In this document: positions 18,581 through 28,047 of the stretch, piece after piece
How the letters are laid out: the number at the start of each line of letters is the position of its first letter
Numbering within the stretch: the stretch's first letter is position 1
Assembly (NCBI RefSeq): GCF_000302595.1
Contig: NZ_JH947125.1
Coordinates: forward strand, 828,299-892,298
Length of the DNA stretch: 64,000 nucleotides
Source of the DNA: Pedobacter arcticus A12
Lineage (GTDB): Bacteria; Bacteroidota; Bacteroidia; Sphingobacteriales; Sphingobacteriaceae
Reading direction: 5' to 3'
Notes under the pieces: generated by a model
What the model was told of the DNA's origin: nothing
Database searches by the model: none
The model's input: the letters and a program-made list of their open reading frames with translations, nothing else
Position numbers and translations under genes: made by a program

Positions 18581-21500
18581 ATGAAAAAAAGCTTATATAT
18601 TTTATTAATTATACTTGCTATATGCCCCGTTTTAGCGGTAGCTCAAACGCGTATAAAGGGTGTAGTTAAAGATGCAGGTGGTCCACTTCCAGGAGTAGCC
18701 GTAGCTGAAAAAGGAATTCAAAATATCACAATAACTGATGGTAACGGAGCGTTTGATCTAACTTTAAAAGGCTCGTCAAACATAGTTACGGTTAGCAGTG
18801 TGGGCTATCAACAACAGACGTTGACAGTGGCCAACGGTCAGACTTTAGAAATAATTTTAAGGCCCAGTACGCAAGACTTGAACGAAGTTGTAGTGGTAGG
18901 TTTTGGTACTGTTAAAAGAATAACCAATACGGGTTCAGTAAGTTCAGTAAAAGGAGCGGCCATTAGAGATATTCCTACTTCTAGTTTACAAAACGCACTG
19001 CAGGGAAAAGTACCAGGTTTTATTGCACAGCAACGTTCAGGGCAACCTGGAAAAGATGCCTCTGATTTTTATATTAGAGGGGTAAGTTCTTTAAATAGTG
19101 AAGGTAACCAGCCTTTAATCATAGTAGATGACATTGAATTTACGTACGAGCAATTTTCTCAAATAAACGTTAATGAAGTTGAAAGTGTTTCTATTTTAAA
19201 AGATGCATCTACCACTGCAATTTATGGTATCAAAGGTGCCAACGGGGTACTTGTAGTTACTACAAGAAGAGGAGCGTCTGGTGTTCCAAAAATTAGCGTC
19301 AGAGTAGAATCAGGTATGCAAAGCCCATCTAATAAGCTAGATTTTTTAAACTCTTTTGAGAGCGCTACCTTGGTAAACGAGGCTTATGGGAATGATGGTA
19401 GAACATTGCCATTTACACAAACAGATTTGGATCACTTTAGAACCGGCGACGATCCTTACGGGCATCCAGATATTGATTGGTATGACAGAATTTTTAAACA
19501 AAATACCTTTCAGTACAATACAAATATTGATATATCTGGTGGTGACAAAACCATTAAATACTTTATAGCAGGAGGGGCTTTTAGTCAGAATGGTCTTGTT
19601 AGAGATTTTTATGACCCAAGAAGTCAAGTAAACTCTAACTATTATTACCGTCGTTATAATTTAAGATCAAACTTAGATGTACAGGCTTCTAAAAGTTTAA
19701 GTTTGAGATTAGATGTTAGAGGAGGATTTAATCAAATAAATAGACCTTTTGCTGGTAATGTAGTTTCAGAAATTTATGATTTTTCTAGACTTCATCCATA
19801 CTCTGCGCCTTTTCTTAATCCGGATGGCAGTTATGCTTACGCTAGTGATACCCAAGGATTACTTCCAACAATTAATGCCCGTTTAGCTACTCAAGGTTAT
19901 GATTTAGATAGAAGAAATGATTTGAATATCCTTTTTGGTGGAACACAAAAGTTGGACGATTTAACCAAGGGTCTGTCTTTATCTGCTAAGATTGCATACG
20001 CAAGTGTGGAATCAAATACTAGAGAACAGTTTCGTGGAACACCGCCATCTTATCTGTACGATACCGATAAAGATACTTACACACTAAATGGGCCTAATTA
20101 TACTTTAAGTAATTATACTTTAAGGGCTTACCAAGGAGAATATAATAGCAGAATCAACCTTCAGGGGTTGTTGAATTATGTGAGAGATTTTGGAGATCAC
20201 CATGTAACCGGTTTATTATTGTTCAACAGAGAATCATATAAAACTAAGGCAAACCTAACCACCCCTTATAACTGGATTCCTCAAAATTTCAAAGGAGTAA
20301 CTTTTAGAACAGGGTATAATTACAAAGAAAAGTACATGTTAGATTTAACTGGTGCTTACAACGGTTCTGATAGGTTTGGTGCCAATAAAAGATATGGATT
20401 TTTCCCTGCTATTTCAATTGGTTATAACATAGCAAACGAAGACTTTTTCAAAAAATACACTTTTGTTGACCTGTTAAAATTAAGAACTTCTTATGGTCTT
20501 GTAGGATCTGATAAGGTGCAGGGCAATCAATACCTTTACGAACAGGTATATCTCAATGGAGGTGGTTATTCTTTTGGGGAAACAGATAAATTTGCACCAT
20601 CAAAATATGAGGGACCTTTAGGAAATCCTAACGTAGGATGGGAAAAACAACGATCTTTTGACGTAGGTTTAGATGTAAACTTGTTTAATAGTAAGTTTAA
20701 CTTAACTTTTGATTATTTCAATAACGTAAGGTACGATCAATTGATTGTTTCGCAATCTTTACCATTAAACGTAGGGATTGGAGTTTCACCAACCAATATC
20801 GCAAAAGTGAGAAATCAAGGTTTTGACGGAGAAATTGGTTATCATAATAAAATAGGAAATGTTGATTATAATGTATCTGGTGTTTTTACATTCGCTAAAA
20901 ACAAAGTTCTGTATCAGGATGAGCCAGCTGTAGCATACCCTTGGTTAGCACAAACTGGAAGACCTATAGGTCAGCAATTTGGTTACACTTTCATCGGTTT
21001 TTATAAAGATCAGGCAGATATTGACGCCAGTGCAAAACCAAGTAGTGGTGTAATCCAACCAGGTGACTTGAAATATAAAGATTTAAATGAGGATGGTGTA
21101 ATTGATCAGTATGATCAAGGCGCTATTGGAAAACCAAATTCTCCGCCTACAACTACGTTAGGCCTAACACTAGGTGGTAGCTATAAAGGATTTAGTTTAA
21201 ACGTGTTGTTTCAGGGTAGTACTGGTTATAGTTTTGGCCTGGTGGGTACAGGTATCCAACCGCTTCAAAGTCAGTTTCAACCTATCCACCAAAAAAGATG
21301 GACGCCCGGAACTAGCGAAACCGCTACTTTTCCTCGTTTGTCCACCAATCCAACAAACATAAACAGTCCAGCATCTTACCTTTCTGATTTTTGGTTGATA
21401 GATGTTACTTATGTAAGGCTTAAAACAGTAGAGTTGGGGTATCAATTACCAGAAAAATTATTGCCTTTTAAAATAAGCAATGTGAGATTTTACTTGAGCG

Positions 21501-21628
21501 GTTATAACCTATTTACTTGGAAAAATTACTCCTTGTACCAACAAGATCCTGAAGTGAGTTCTCTTACTGCTGGAGATGCCTATTTCAACCAGAGAGTAAT
21601 CAATATAGGGGTGCAGATAGGTTTGTAG
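18581..21628 (+). CDS. SusC/RagA-family TonB-dependent transporter (copy 2)
   Basis: A 1015-residue protein with a Sec signal peptide (cleavage near AVAQT). It has a carboxypeptidase-D-like domain (IKGVVKDAGGPLPGV) and the textbook SusC junction NEVVVVGFGTVKR. The plug motifs are YIRGVSSLNSEGNQPLIIVD and ILKDASTTAIYGIKGANG, followed by the barrel ending in NIGVQIGL. This is the canonical form, unlike copy 1. No SusD gene follows; instead a small secreted protein gene does. A partner might be the SusD at 10451, 6.4 kb upstream in the same operon. Confidence 0.94.
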   Translation: MKKSLYILLIILAICPVLAVAQTRIKGVVKDAGGPLPGVAVAEKGIQNITITDGNGAFDLTLKGSSNIVTVSSVGYQQQTLTVANGQTLEIILRPSTQDLNEVVVVGFGTVKRITNTGSVSSVKGAAIRDIPTSSLQNALQGKVPGFIAQQRSGQPGKDASDFYIRGVSSLNSEGNQPLIIVDDIEFTYEQFSQINVNEVESVSILKDASTTAIYGIKGANGVLVVTTRRGASGVPKISVRVESGMQSPSNKLDFLNSFESATLVNEAYGNDGRTLPFTQTDLDHFRTGDDPYGHPDIDWYDRIFKQNTFQYNTNIDISGGDKTIKYFIAGGAFSQNGLVRDFYDPRSQVNSNYYYRRYNLRSNLDVQASKSLSLRLDVRGGFNQINRPFAGNVVSEIYDFSRLHPYSAPFLNPDGSYAYASDTQGLLPTINARLATQGYDLDRRNDLNILFGGTQKLDDLTKGLSLSAKIAYASVESNTREQFRGTPPSYLYDTDKDTYTLNGPNYTLSNYTLRAYQGEYNSRINLQGLLNYVRDFGDHHVTGLLLFNRESYKTKANLTTPYNWIPQNFKGVTFRTGYNYKEKYMLDLTGAYNGSDRFGANKRYGFFPAISIGYNIANEDFFKKYTFVDLLKLRTSYGLVGSDKVQGNQYLYEQVYLNGGGYSFGETDKFAPSKYEGPLGNPNVGWEKQRSFDVGLDVNLFNSKFNLTFDYFNNVRYDQLIVSQSLPLNVGIGVSPTNIAKVRNQGFDGEIGYHNKIGNVDYNVSGVFTFAKNKVLYQDEPAVAYPWLAQTGRPIGQQFGYTFIGFYKDQADIDASAKPSSGVIQPGDLKYKDLNEDGVIDQYDQGAIGKPNSPPTTTLGLTLGGSYKGFSLNVLFQGSTGYSFGLVGTGIQPLQSQFQPIHQKRWTPGTSETATFPRLSTNPTNINSPASYLSDFWLIDVTYVRLKTVELGYQLPEKLLPFKISNVRFYLSGYNLFTWKNYSLYQQDPEVSSLTAGDAYFNQRVINIGVQIGL

Positions 21629-21682
21629 CAGAATTTGTCAAATTAATTAATATAAAATCAATTTACTTTAAACTTTAAAAAA

Positions 21683-22120
21683 ATGAAAAAGCTCATGAAT
21701 TTTATTACATTATCACTGATAATGGTATTCTCAGTATCATCTTTTGCTAAAAACGCAGATCCGGTAAATTACACTAATCCTTTTAAACAAATAAGTGAAT
21801 ACAAAGTGCGTGTAATAATTCATAGAGAAACTGATCCTTCCACGACTCTTAATGAGTATAAAATCACCGCGTATGTTTATGCAGATAATAATCCAAATGT
21901 GGCCGTAGTTATTCCTTCGCCGATAACGGTTGAAGGGAATATAACTTGGAACGGAGGGTCGACCAATTATCCCCTATATCGTACTATACCAACTAGTGGG
22001 GTAGACATAAGCTACCAACAAATAGACGTATTGACAGCTAATGAAATAACGTTTGTTAGTTTATCAACAAATAATTTAGGTGGTATTCCTGTAGTGTTTG
22101 ATACGATTGTTTTTGACTAA
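21683..22120 (+). CDS. Small secreted protein of unknown function
   Basis: A 145-residue protein with a Sec signal peptide (MVFSVSSFAKNADP, cleavage after FA). The mature ~120 residues look like a single beta-rich domain (alternating hydrophobics such as YKVRVIIHRE, YKITAYVYAD, EITFVSLS). I recognise no family or catalytic motif. It is the last gene of the Sus operon, 54 bases behind SusC copy 2 in the place where a SusD or surface glycan-binding protein usually stands. A binding role is therefore conceivable but unproven. Confidence 0.6.
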   Translation: MKKLMNFITLSLIMVFSVSSFAKNADPVNYTNPFKQISEYKVRVIIHRETDPSTTLNEYKITAYVYADNNPNVAVVIPSPITVEGNITWNGGSTNYPLYRTIPTSGVDISYQQIDVLTANEITFVSLSTNNLGGIPVVFDTIVFD

Positions 22121-22142
22121 TCAATCAAATAAGGATTTTTTT

Positions 22143-22176
22143 AGAGGGTGTCGGGTTAAAGTCTGATACCCTCTTT
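22143..22176 (+). terminator. Terminator of the Sus operon
   Basis: The arms AGAGGGTGTC and GATACCCTCT pair with one mismatch, followed by TTTGCATTT. The hairpin lies 22 bases past the last stop codon and separates the operon from lgt. Confidence 0.65.
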
Positions 22177-22373
22177 GCATTTAATGCTCCAAAAATAAAA
22201 GAGGTTTAAGTTCTTTAAGAAACTTAATAGAGAACGTTAGTCCTTTGTTCCAAATTTGACAACAAGGTTTTGTTATAAAACATTCTTCTCCATTAGTAAA
22301 CATAGTATTGCTATAAGATTTATCTAAGTCCGATTTTGTGTACTAACCTAAAATACTTTAAATTTAGCTAGCA

Positions 22374-23573
22374 ATGTTCCCAACCTTATCATCGCTTACC
22401 GAATATCTTTTTGGCTTTAGTTTTAACTTTCCAATTTACACGTTTGGCGTTTTTGTTGCCTTGGCATTTATATTTCCGTACTTTATATTTCAAAGCGAAT
22501 TTGAGCGCAAGGAAAAAGAGGGTTACATTAAACCGTTTTTGAAGACCACAGTTGTTAGCCTATTCTCACTTTACTCCAATATTCTATTAAGGGGTTTCCT
22601 GGGTTTTTTCATCGGCTTTAAATTAGTTGGTGTAATCTTTAATTACGCTCTGTTTAAGTATAACCCAGCGGGTTTTATTTTTTCGTTAGAGGGAAGTTGG
22701 TTAGGAGGATTATCGTTCTTAATAATTGCTCTAATTATTACTTACTTCAGCACTAAAAGCGAAAGCGTTCCACAACCAAAAGTGCTTGTTGAAGAAGTTC
22801 ATCCTTATCAATTGATGCCAACATTAATTGTTTGGGCCGCCTTTTGCGGATTTATAGGATCAAAGCTCTTCAGTTTAATAGAAAGGTTTCCCCAATTTAT
22901 AGATAATCCGTGGCATGAGTTAACCACGTTCACTGGACTTACATTTTATGGTGGTTTTATTTTTGGAGCGATAGCTTATCTTGTTATTGGATATAGGAAC
23001 GGGATGAAGCTTATACATCTAGCTGATATAGGGTCGCCTGGTATGTTAGTCGCTTATGGCGTGGGAAGAATTGGTTGTCAGCTTTCCGGCGATGGTGATT
23101 GGGGAATTGTAAATAATAACCCCAAGCCAGAGTTTTTAAGCACATTACCAGATTGGATGTGGTCTTTCAAGTTCCCTCATAATGTTTTAAATGAGGGTCA
23201 ATATATCCTTGGATGTTATGGCGAGCACTGTATGATTCTGCCACAGGGTGTTTACCCTACTTCTTTCTACGAAACAGTAATCATACTCACAGCGTTTCTT
23301 ATACTGTGGTTGTCAAGAAAGCAAATGAAAGTTCCTGGCACTATGTTTACACTTTTTCTGATCGTTAATGGGCTGGAGCGGTTTTTTATAGAATTTATCC
23401 GTGTCAATCCTAAACATATTTTTTTAGGCATGTTTATTACTCAAGCGCAAATTATCGCTTTAATATTCATTGTTGGTGGTGTTTTAGGTTTAGCAATAAT
23501 TATTTTTAAAGGAAATCGTACAGGAGATTATTTACATGACGTAGCGGTAATTGAAGAAAAGAACAAAGAGTAA
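22374..23573 (+). CDS. lgt: Prolipoprotein diacylglyceryl transferase
   Basis: A 399-residue multi-pass inner-membrane protein. Lgt transfers diacylglycerol from phosphatidylglycerol to the lipobox Cys, the first step of lipoprotein maturation. The signature YGVGRIGCQLSGDGDWG contains the essential Arg of the GRxG motif, and RFFIEFIRVNP near the C-terminus carries another conserved Arg. The position matching E. coli His103 (FHGG) is Tyr here (TFYGGF), which I believe is common in Bacteroidota homologues. It is longer than E. coli Lgt (~290), with an extended cytoplasmic segment around residues 120-140. It stands alone between the Sus operon terminator and convergent genes. Confidence 0.88.
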   Translation: MFPTLSSLTEYLFGFSFNFPIYTFGVFVALAFIFPYFIFQSEFERKEKEGYIKPFLKTTVVSLFSLYSNILLRGFLGFFIGFKLVGVIFNYALFKYNPAGFIFSLEGSWLGGLSFLIIALIITYFSTKSESVPQPKVLVEEVHPYQLMPTLIVWAAFCGFIGSKLFSLIERFPQFIDNPWHELTTFTGLTFYGGFIFGAIAYLVIGYRNGMKLIHLADIGSPGMLVAYGVGRIGCQLSGDGDWGIVNNNPKPEFLSTLPDWMWSFKFPHNVLNEGQYILGCYGEHCMILPQGVYPTSFYETVIILTAFLILWLSRKQMKVPGTMFTLFLIVNGLERFFIEFIRVNPKHIFLGMFITQAQIIALIFIVGGVLGLAIIIFKGNRTGDYLHDVAVIEEKNKE

Positions 23574-23696
23574 ATCTTGGGTTTCTGCATATTTGAGACT
23601 AAAACCTCTGGCCGTTCACTAGGAGAAACGATTGAAATCTACTAATGATAGTGGTTGTTAAATTGCAATTACCAACTTCAAATACCTTAATCCTTT

Positions 23697-25493
23697 TTAC
23701 CTGATAATAAGTAATTTTCCTGTTTTATAAGAACTGTCAGTAGTTAATTTCAACACGTATATACCATCCTTCAGTCCAGAAGTGTCGATAGTTTTTATAT
23801 GGTCTCCAGGAGTTTTTGAGCGTTCATCGGCTGATAGTAATACTCTCCCTACATTGTCATACACAGTAATGGATACTTGTGATTTTTGGAGCAAATTATA
23901 CTTAATATTTGTTATAGTAGAAGCAGGATTAGGATAGATAGTCATACTTAAACTAGAGACCTCTTCCTCACGCGGGATACTGGTAGGTACGTCGTTAATT
24001 TTATGGTGGTAAATATCAATGCCAAAAGCACTACCTACAATCATATCGGGAATACCATCACCATCTAAGTCTGCAACGCAATCTGGAATTGTAACTATAG
24101 GGATGTCAATCCTGTCCTTAAAATACGCCGAGCTAATCTGTTGTAATGGTTCTGACTTATTTGGATAAAAATAAATACTATCTTGAGTAGCGCTAAGCGA
24201 TACAAAATCAAGTTTACCATCACCATTTATATCTTGTGTCATCAAATCATTATAAAAATCTGGACTAATTTTTAGCTCAGTAATATTTATTAAATTACCA
24301 GTCAAATCACCGGGTATGGAAGTGTTTTGAATAATACTAACTGAATTATTTTCAGGTTTATCTAGTACGGTATCTAATTTTCCATCCCCATCCATATCTT
24401 TCAGGTTGATTGCTGTGGGACGAAAATTTAAGGGGAATTCTGTTTGGACAAAGGATGATTGTAAAATACGGCCGACAGTACAATTATTACGTAATGTTAT
24501 AATTGAGTGGTCGTTATCATTAGTAATTACAATGTCGGTTTTTCCATCATTGTCCATGTCTCCCAACTTAATTATGCCCAACGATATGCCTACCTGTATA
24601 GTAATTCCAGCGCCAAAGAAAAACTCAGTAGGTTTTGCTGGCGTGTAGGTATTACGAAATATTGTTATAAAACCGTTTTTGTTTAGAACTACTAGATCTG
24701 GCTTGCCGTCGCCGTCAATGTCTCCTATAATGGCATCTTTGTCACCTGGCTTCAATATAAAATTATAATCTGGTTTGCCAGGAACGGTATCGGAAACAGC
24801 CACGGGCATCAAGTTGATATTCCCCGGCTTTCCCACGTTCCGATAAAAACTTAAGGAGTTATTTGAGAGGTCAGTTTTAGTAAAACCTACATTCAGTAAA
24901 ACGATGTCTAATTTACCGTCACCATCTAAGTCCTCTACAGCAACAAACCCAGCTTGTGGCCCAGTTGGGTATGTTAATGGCTCGGTAAATGAAGTAGTAT
25001 CTATTTTTTCTTTTTGAGACTTATTACGAAACACCATGAGGGTGTTATAATGCGGTGCGGTTGCAAGTATATCCGCTTTACCGTCTCCGTCCATATCGGC
25101 AAGTTTAACATTCATGGCAGGGCTTTTTGGATTTAGCCTTACCACAGGGTTAAAGGCTAATTCGCTGCCCAAAAAGGTAATATCAAAAGCAGAAGTTGAC
25201 TTTGCTAAAAGTCTTGTACCTTTATTTATAACAGTTAAAGAACCACGAGTTGCACCAGCGGGAACAGTGGCACTAATCATAGTTGAACTTGCTGACTTAA
25301 CTGTAGCATGAATAGACCCAAAATACACAACATTACTGTCAGGAATTGAATTAAAGCCAGTCCCATTTATCGTTACTATAGTATTGATAGCGCCACTCGT
25401 TGGCGTGAATGAATTGATTACAGGGGGTTGGGCAAAGGTCCATGAGAAACCCGACAATAGTAACAACGTAGCAATTATTGAAAAATGTTTCAT
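23697..25493 (-). CDS. Secreted IPT/TIG + FG-GAP (VCBS) beta-propeller protein with T9SS tail
   Basis: A 598-residue protein with a Sec signal peptide (FSWTFAQP). Residues ~25-105 form an IPT/TIG domain (INSFTPTSGAINTIVTINGT). Then come seven FG-GAP/VCBS calcium-loop repeats, e.g. DMDGDGKADI, DLDGDGKLDI, DIDGDGKPDL, DMDNDGKTDI, DINGDGKLDF and DLDGDGIPDM, predicting a seven-bladed propeller. A type A T9SS sorting domain (MTIYPNPASTITNIKYN ... GKLLIIR) ends the protein. Propellers of this type bind ligands or carbohydrate. It starts 4 bases after the stop of the GH78-like gene, so the two are surely co-transcribed. A surface-displayed binding partner of that enzyme is a reasonable inference. 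Confidence 0.85.
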   Translation of the reverse strand: MKHFSIIATLLLLSGFSWTFAQPPVINSFTPTSGAINTIVTINGTGFNSIPDSNVVYFGSIHATVKSASSTMISATVPAGATRGSLTVINKGTRLLAKSTSAFDITFLGSELAFNPVVRLNPKSPAMNVKLADMDGDGKADILATAPHYNTLMVFRNKSQKEKIDTTSFTEPLTYPTGPQAGFVAVEDLDGDGKLDIVLLNVGFTKTDLSNNSLSFYRNVGKPGNINLMPVAVSDTVPGKPDYNFILKPGDKDAIIGDIDGDGKPDLVVLNKNGFITIFRNTYTPAKPTEFFFGAGITIQVGISLGIIKLGDMDNDGKTDIVITNDNDHSIITLRNNCTVGRILQSSFVQTEFPLNFRPTAINLKDMDGDGKLDTVLDKPENNSVSIIQNTSIPGDLTGNLINITELKISPDFYNDLMTQDINGDGKLDFVSLSATQDSIYFYPNKSEPLQQISSAYFKDRIDIPIVTIPDCVADLDGDGIPDMIVGSAFGIDIYHHKINDVPTSIPREEEVSSLSMTIYPNPASTITNIKYNLLQKSQVSITVYDNVGRVLLSADERSKTPGDHIKTIDTSGLKDGIYVLKLTTDSSYKTGKLLIIR

Positions 25494-25497
25494 ATGC

Positions 25498-27885
25498 TTA
25501 AATTACAAAAAGATTTTCTCCAGCTTTTAATTCATAAGATGTTCCCTTCCATAGCAATTTGCCTGTAGTATTTGTCGGTAATAAAATATTTATTTTCCAT
25601 GTATTACCTGTTTGTAAAACATAAAATACAGAAACTGTACCGTTAGGATGAGGAATGGAGCCACTTGCATTAGTGAGTACACCCAAGTGCGGTTCTATCT
25701 TTATTTTTTGGAAACCAGGGGAATCAGTATCTATTCCTAATACCGTTCTGTAGAATTCAATATTTGGACTTGCCGACCATGCATGGCAATCCGATCTTGT
25801 ATTTACTACATCTGCAATTTCTGGCCAGGTGGTAAGACCATTTGCAATAGCATTGCGCCAGACATCCAGCCAATTCATATAATCTTCTCCAAGCCCTGCT
25901 TTTACAAGTGCTGCATTAAGATAGTATTTAAAGTATATGTTACACTGGGTTAAACTGTTAGTATTAGCAACGATGCGCTGCGCAAATTCAAGTTTACTCG
26001 AGTCAGAGACGATGCCAGTTAGTATTGCCATGGCATTTGCATGCTGGGAGTAGGAATTTTGCTCTTTTGTATCTGCATATAATTTTTTTACCGAATTATA
26101 ATATTTTGACTGAATTGTCTGTTTTAATTGGGCGATTTTTTGACCGTAAGAAGTGGCTAAATTAGATTGCCCTATAGCGTTTTCTAATACTGTAGCTTGC
26201 TGATAGGCTGCTAATAATTGCATATCAATTACTGCAGATGAACCGTCGCTACCATAAGGAGGAACTGCAAGAAACCAACTGTCGCTGTTTGTACTTGGCA
26301 TAGGACCATCCACATAATTCCAATATGGTGGCCTTACTACAGAGCCGTCTGTTCCTTGGTATTTAGTAAAAAAATCCAGTATCAGCCTTGTGCCAACTAA
26401 TTTGTCTTTTATAAAATTATGATCATTCCTATACATGTAATAATCATGCAGCATCCCAATATATAATAATGAATAAGGTGGGATAATCTGGGTCCCATTA
26501 GTAGGAGAAACACTTAAAGTGATTCCCTCCGGTAAACGGGACTGATCTATTTGATTGAGAGTGTTACGGGTTAAAAGGTCATCATTGCTGTTAAAATAGG
26601 AAACCATTGCCTGTATCCGGCTATCTCCAATGTACTGTAATCTTTCATAATAAGGACAGTCCGTATACGTATCCCAAGCATTTAGGCTTACTGTGCGCCA
26701 TCCTATATCTAGGATCTTTTTTATTTCAGAATCATCTGAATTGAAGACAGCATTTTGTTTGAAGGGGTAAGCCGTGTAAGTTCCATACAGACTATCAATT
26801 GTAATTGGTGAACTTTTTGCATCTACAATTAATTGAATATATCTATAAGTACGGAAGTTGAAAGGAGTAAACGATTGTCCTGGTTTACCATTCGAAGTTA
26901 GCGTGTCAGTAAGTCCTCTGAAAACTTTACCTATTACATCATTACGATTACCTTTCTTGGAGAAATTTGTTCCCGGGTTATATAGTGTTTCCGCATACCC
27001 TAAAGAAATTCCCGCTCCTGTACCACCGCTGAATTTTATTGTAGGATAAGCATTGGTTTCATAGGTTTGGTCAAGGAGGATTATGGCTTTTGTGTTGGCG
27101 GGTACGGTGAAAGACAATGATTTTTGGGTGGAATCCACTGGAGGTATACTTATTCCGGAAGACTTTCTTACAACGGTGATCGGCTGGAAAGTGAGTTCTC
27201 TCTGAGGTAAAAGCGAAGGAACTAACATGTATTTAGATAGTTGATAGGCCCCCTTAAGCTGTCCAGGAGCTAAATTTGCAGCACCAGGCCATGCACTGTC
27301 ATCAAAATCGCCTGCATTCCAACCTGTTGCAGGAGCTAAATTCATACTCACATTTTGGCCATTAACAGCCACAAAATATCCGTAAACAGGTTTAATAGAT
27401 TTATCCTGTACGCACTTCCAGCTATTATTGGTATTCATAATTTCTTCAGCTGCTGTATTCCCTTGCAAGATAAAACCAGCCCTTGACGTATTCTGGTAAT
27501 GTGGGCGGTATTCAGCTTCTTCCCATACTTGTGCCGCTATACTGTTTTTACCAGCGACGAGATATTTTGCAATATTTACTGTCTCATATCGCCAGTTAAA
27601 AAGATCACCTGCTGTAGGACCAACTGAAACAAGGTTGCCGTTTATCCATAATTTGTAGTGATTATCTGCTGAGATATGAATATAAAAATTTGATGGTTTT
27701 GAGCCCAACGATACCGTTTTACGGTAACAATAAACGCCGTAATAATCGCCGAAATCAAAGAATGCATTTAAACCTATCCATTGAGCATTCCAAGCTCGCG
27801 TATTCCGTAAAGTATCTGTTTGGGAGTAGCTTTGCTGGGTCGCCAATAAGCAAAAAAACAGCAATAGTGTGGAAATAAATCTCAT
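25498..27885 (-). CDS. GH78-like alpha-L-rhamnosidase (copy 1)
   Basis: A 795-residue secreted protein (signal ends QQSYSQ). It follows the GH78 layout: an N-terminal beta-sandwich with HISADNHYKLWINGNLVSVG, a second beta-domain, an (alpha/alpha)6 catalytic barrel, and a C-terminal beta-domain. The catalytic segment reads YTDCPYYERLQYIGDSRIQA; Asp and Glu align with the DCPxRE motif of characterised GH78 enzymes, although the motif Arg is Tyr here. A second acidic segment, GLTTWPEIADVV, precedes SDCHAWSASPN. Substrate would be alpha-linked rhamnose, but the altered motif leaves room for a related sugar. It is paralogous to the gene at 33782 and is followed by the propeller gene. Confidence 0.82.
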   Translation of the reverse strand: MRFISTLLLFFCLLATQQSYSQTDTLRNTRAWNAQWIGLNAFFDFGDYYGVYCYRKTVSLGSKPSNFYIHISADNHYKLWINGNLVSVGPTAGDLFNWRYETVNIAKYLVAGKNSIAAQVWEEAEYRPHYQNTSRAGFILQGNTAAEEIMNTNNSWKCVQDKSIKPVYGYFVAVNGQNVSMNLAPATGWNAGDFDDSAWPGAANLAPGQLKGAYQLSKYMLVPSLLPQRELTFQPITVVRKSSGISIPPVDSTQKSLSFTVPANTKAIILLDQTYETNAYPTIKFSGGTGAGISLGYAETLYNPGTNFSKKGNRNDVIGKVFRGLTDTLTSNGKPGQSFTPFNFRTYRYIQLIVDAKSSPITIDSLYGTYTAYPFKQNAVFNSDDSEIKKILDIGWRTVSLNAWDTYTDCPYYERLQYIGDSRIQAMVSYFNSNDDLLTRNTLNQIDQSRLPEGITLSVSPTNGTQIIPPYSLLYIGMLHDYYMYRNDHNFIKDKLVGTRLILDFFTKYQGTDGSVVRPPYWNYVDGPMPSTNSDSWFLAVPPYGSDGSSAVIDMQLLAAYQQATVLENAIGQSNLATSYGQKIAQLKQTIQSKYYNSVKKLYADTKEQNSYSQHANAMAILTGIVSDSSKLEFAQRIVANTNSLTQCNIYFKYYLNAALVKAGLGEDYMNWLDVWRNAIANGLTTWPEIADVVNTRSDCHAWSASPNIEFYRTVLGIDTDSPGFQKIKIEPHLGVLTNASGSIPHPNGTVSVFYVLQTGNTWKINILLPTNTTGKLLWKGTSYELKAGENLFVI

Positions 27886-27931
27886 AACTAATATTTGAAT
27901 GGTTGTATATATAATTGAAGGTCAACTTTTG

Positions 27932-27974
27932 AAAAAACAATGCCCAATTGGTACCTACCTACTGGGCATTGTTT
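27932..27974 (-). terminator. Rho-independent terminator after the propeller lipoprotein gene
   Basis: A perfect 12-bp stem (AAACAATGCCCA / TGGGCATTGTTT) with a 16-base loop is followed on the minus strand by a T-run. It lies 74 bases past the stop of the gene ending at 28048 and upstream of the GH78-like gene. Confidence 0.8.
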
Positions 27975-28047
27975 AATATGTTTGTTGCTAAAATTCAAAT
28001 CTCGCCTGAAGTTCTAAATTTATTACAACCTCGACTGTCTGAAAAAA

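Noticed and set aside
27932-27974. The hairpin upstream of the GH78-like gene as a riboswitch-like leader
   Set aside because: It is a simple perfect stem followed by a T-run on the minus strand just past the preceding gene, which fits a terminator.
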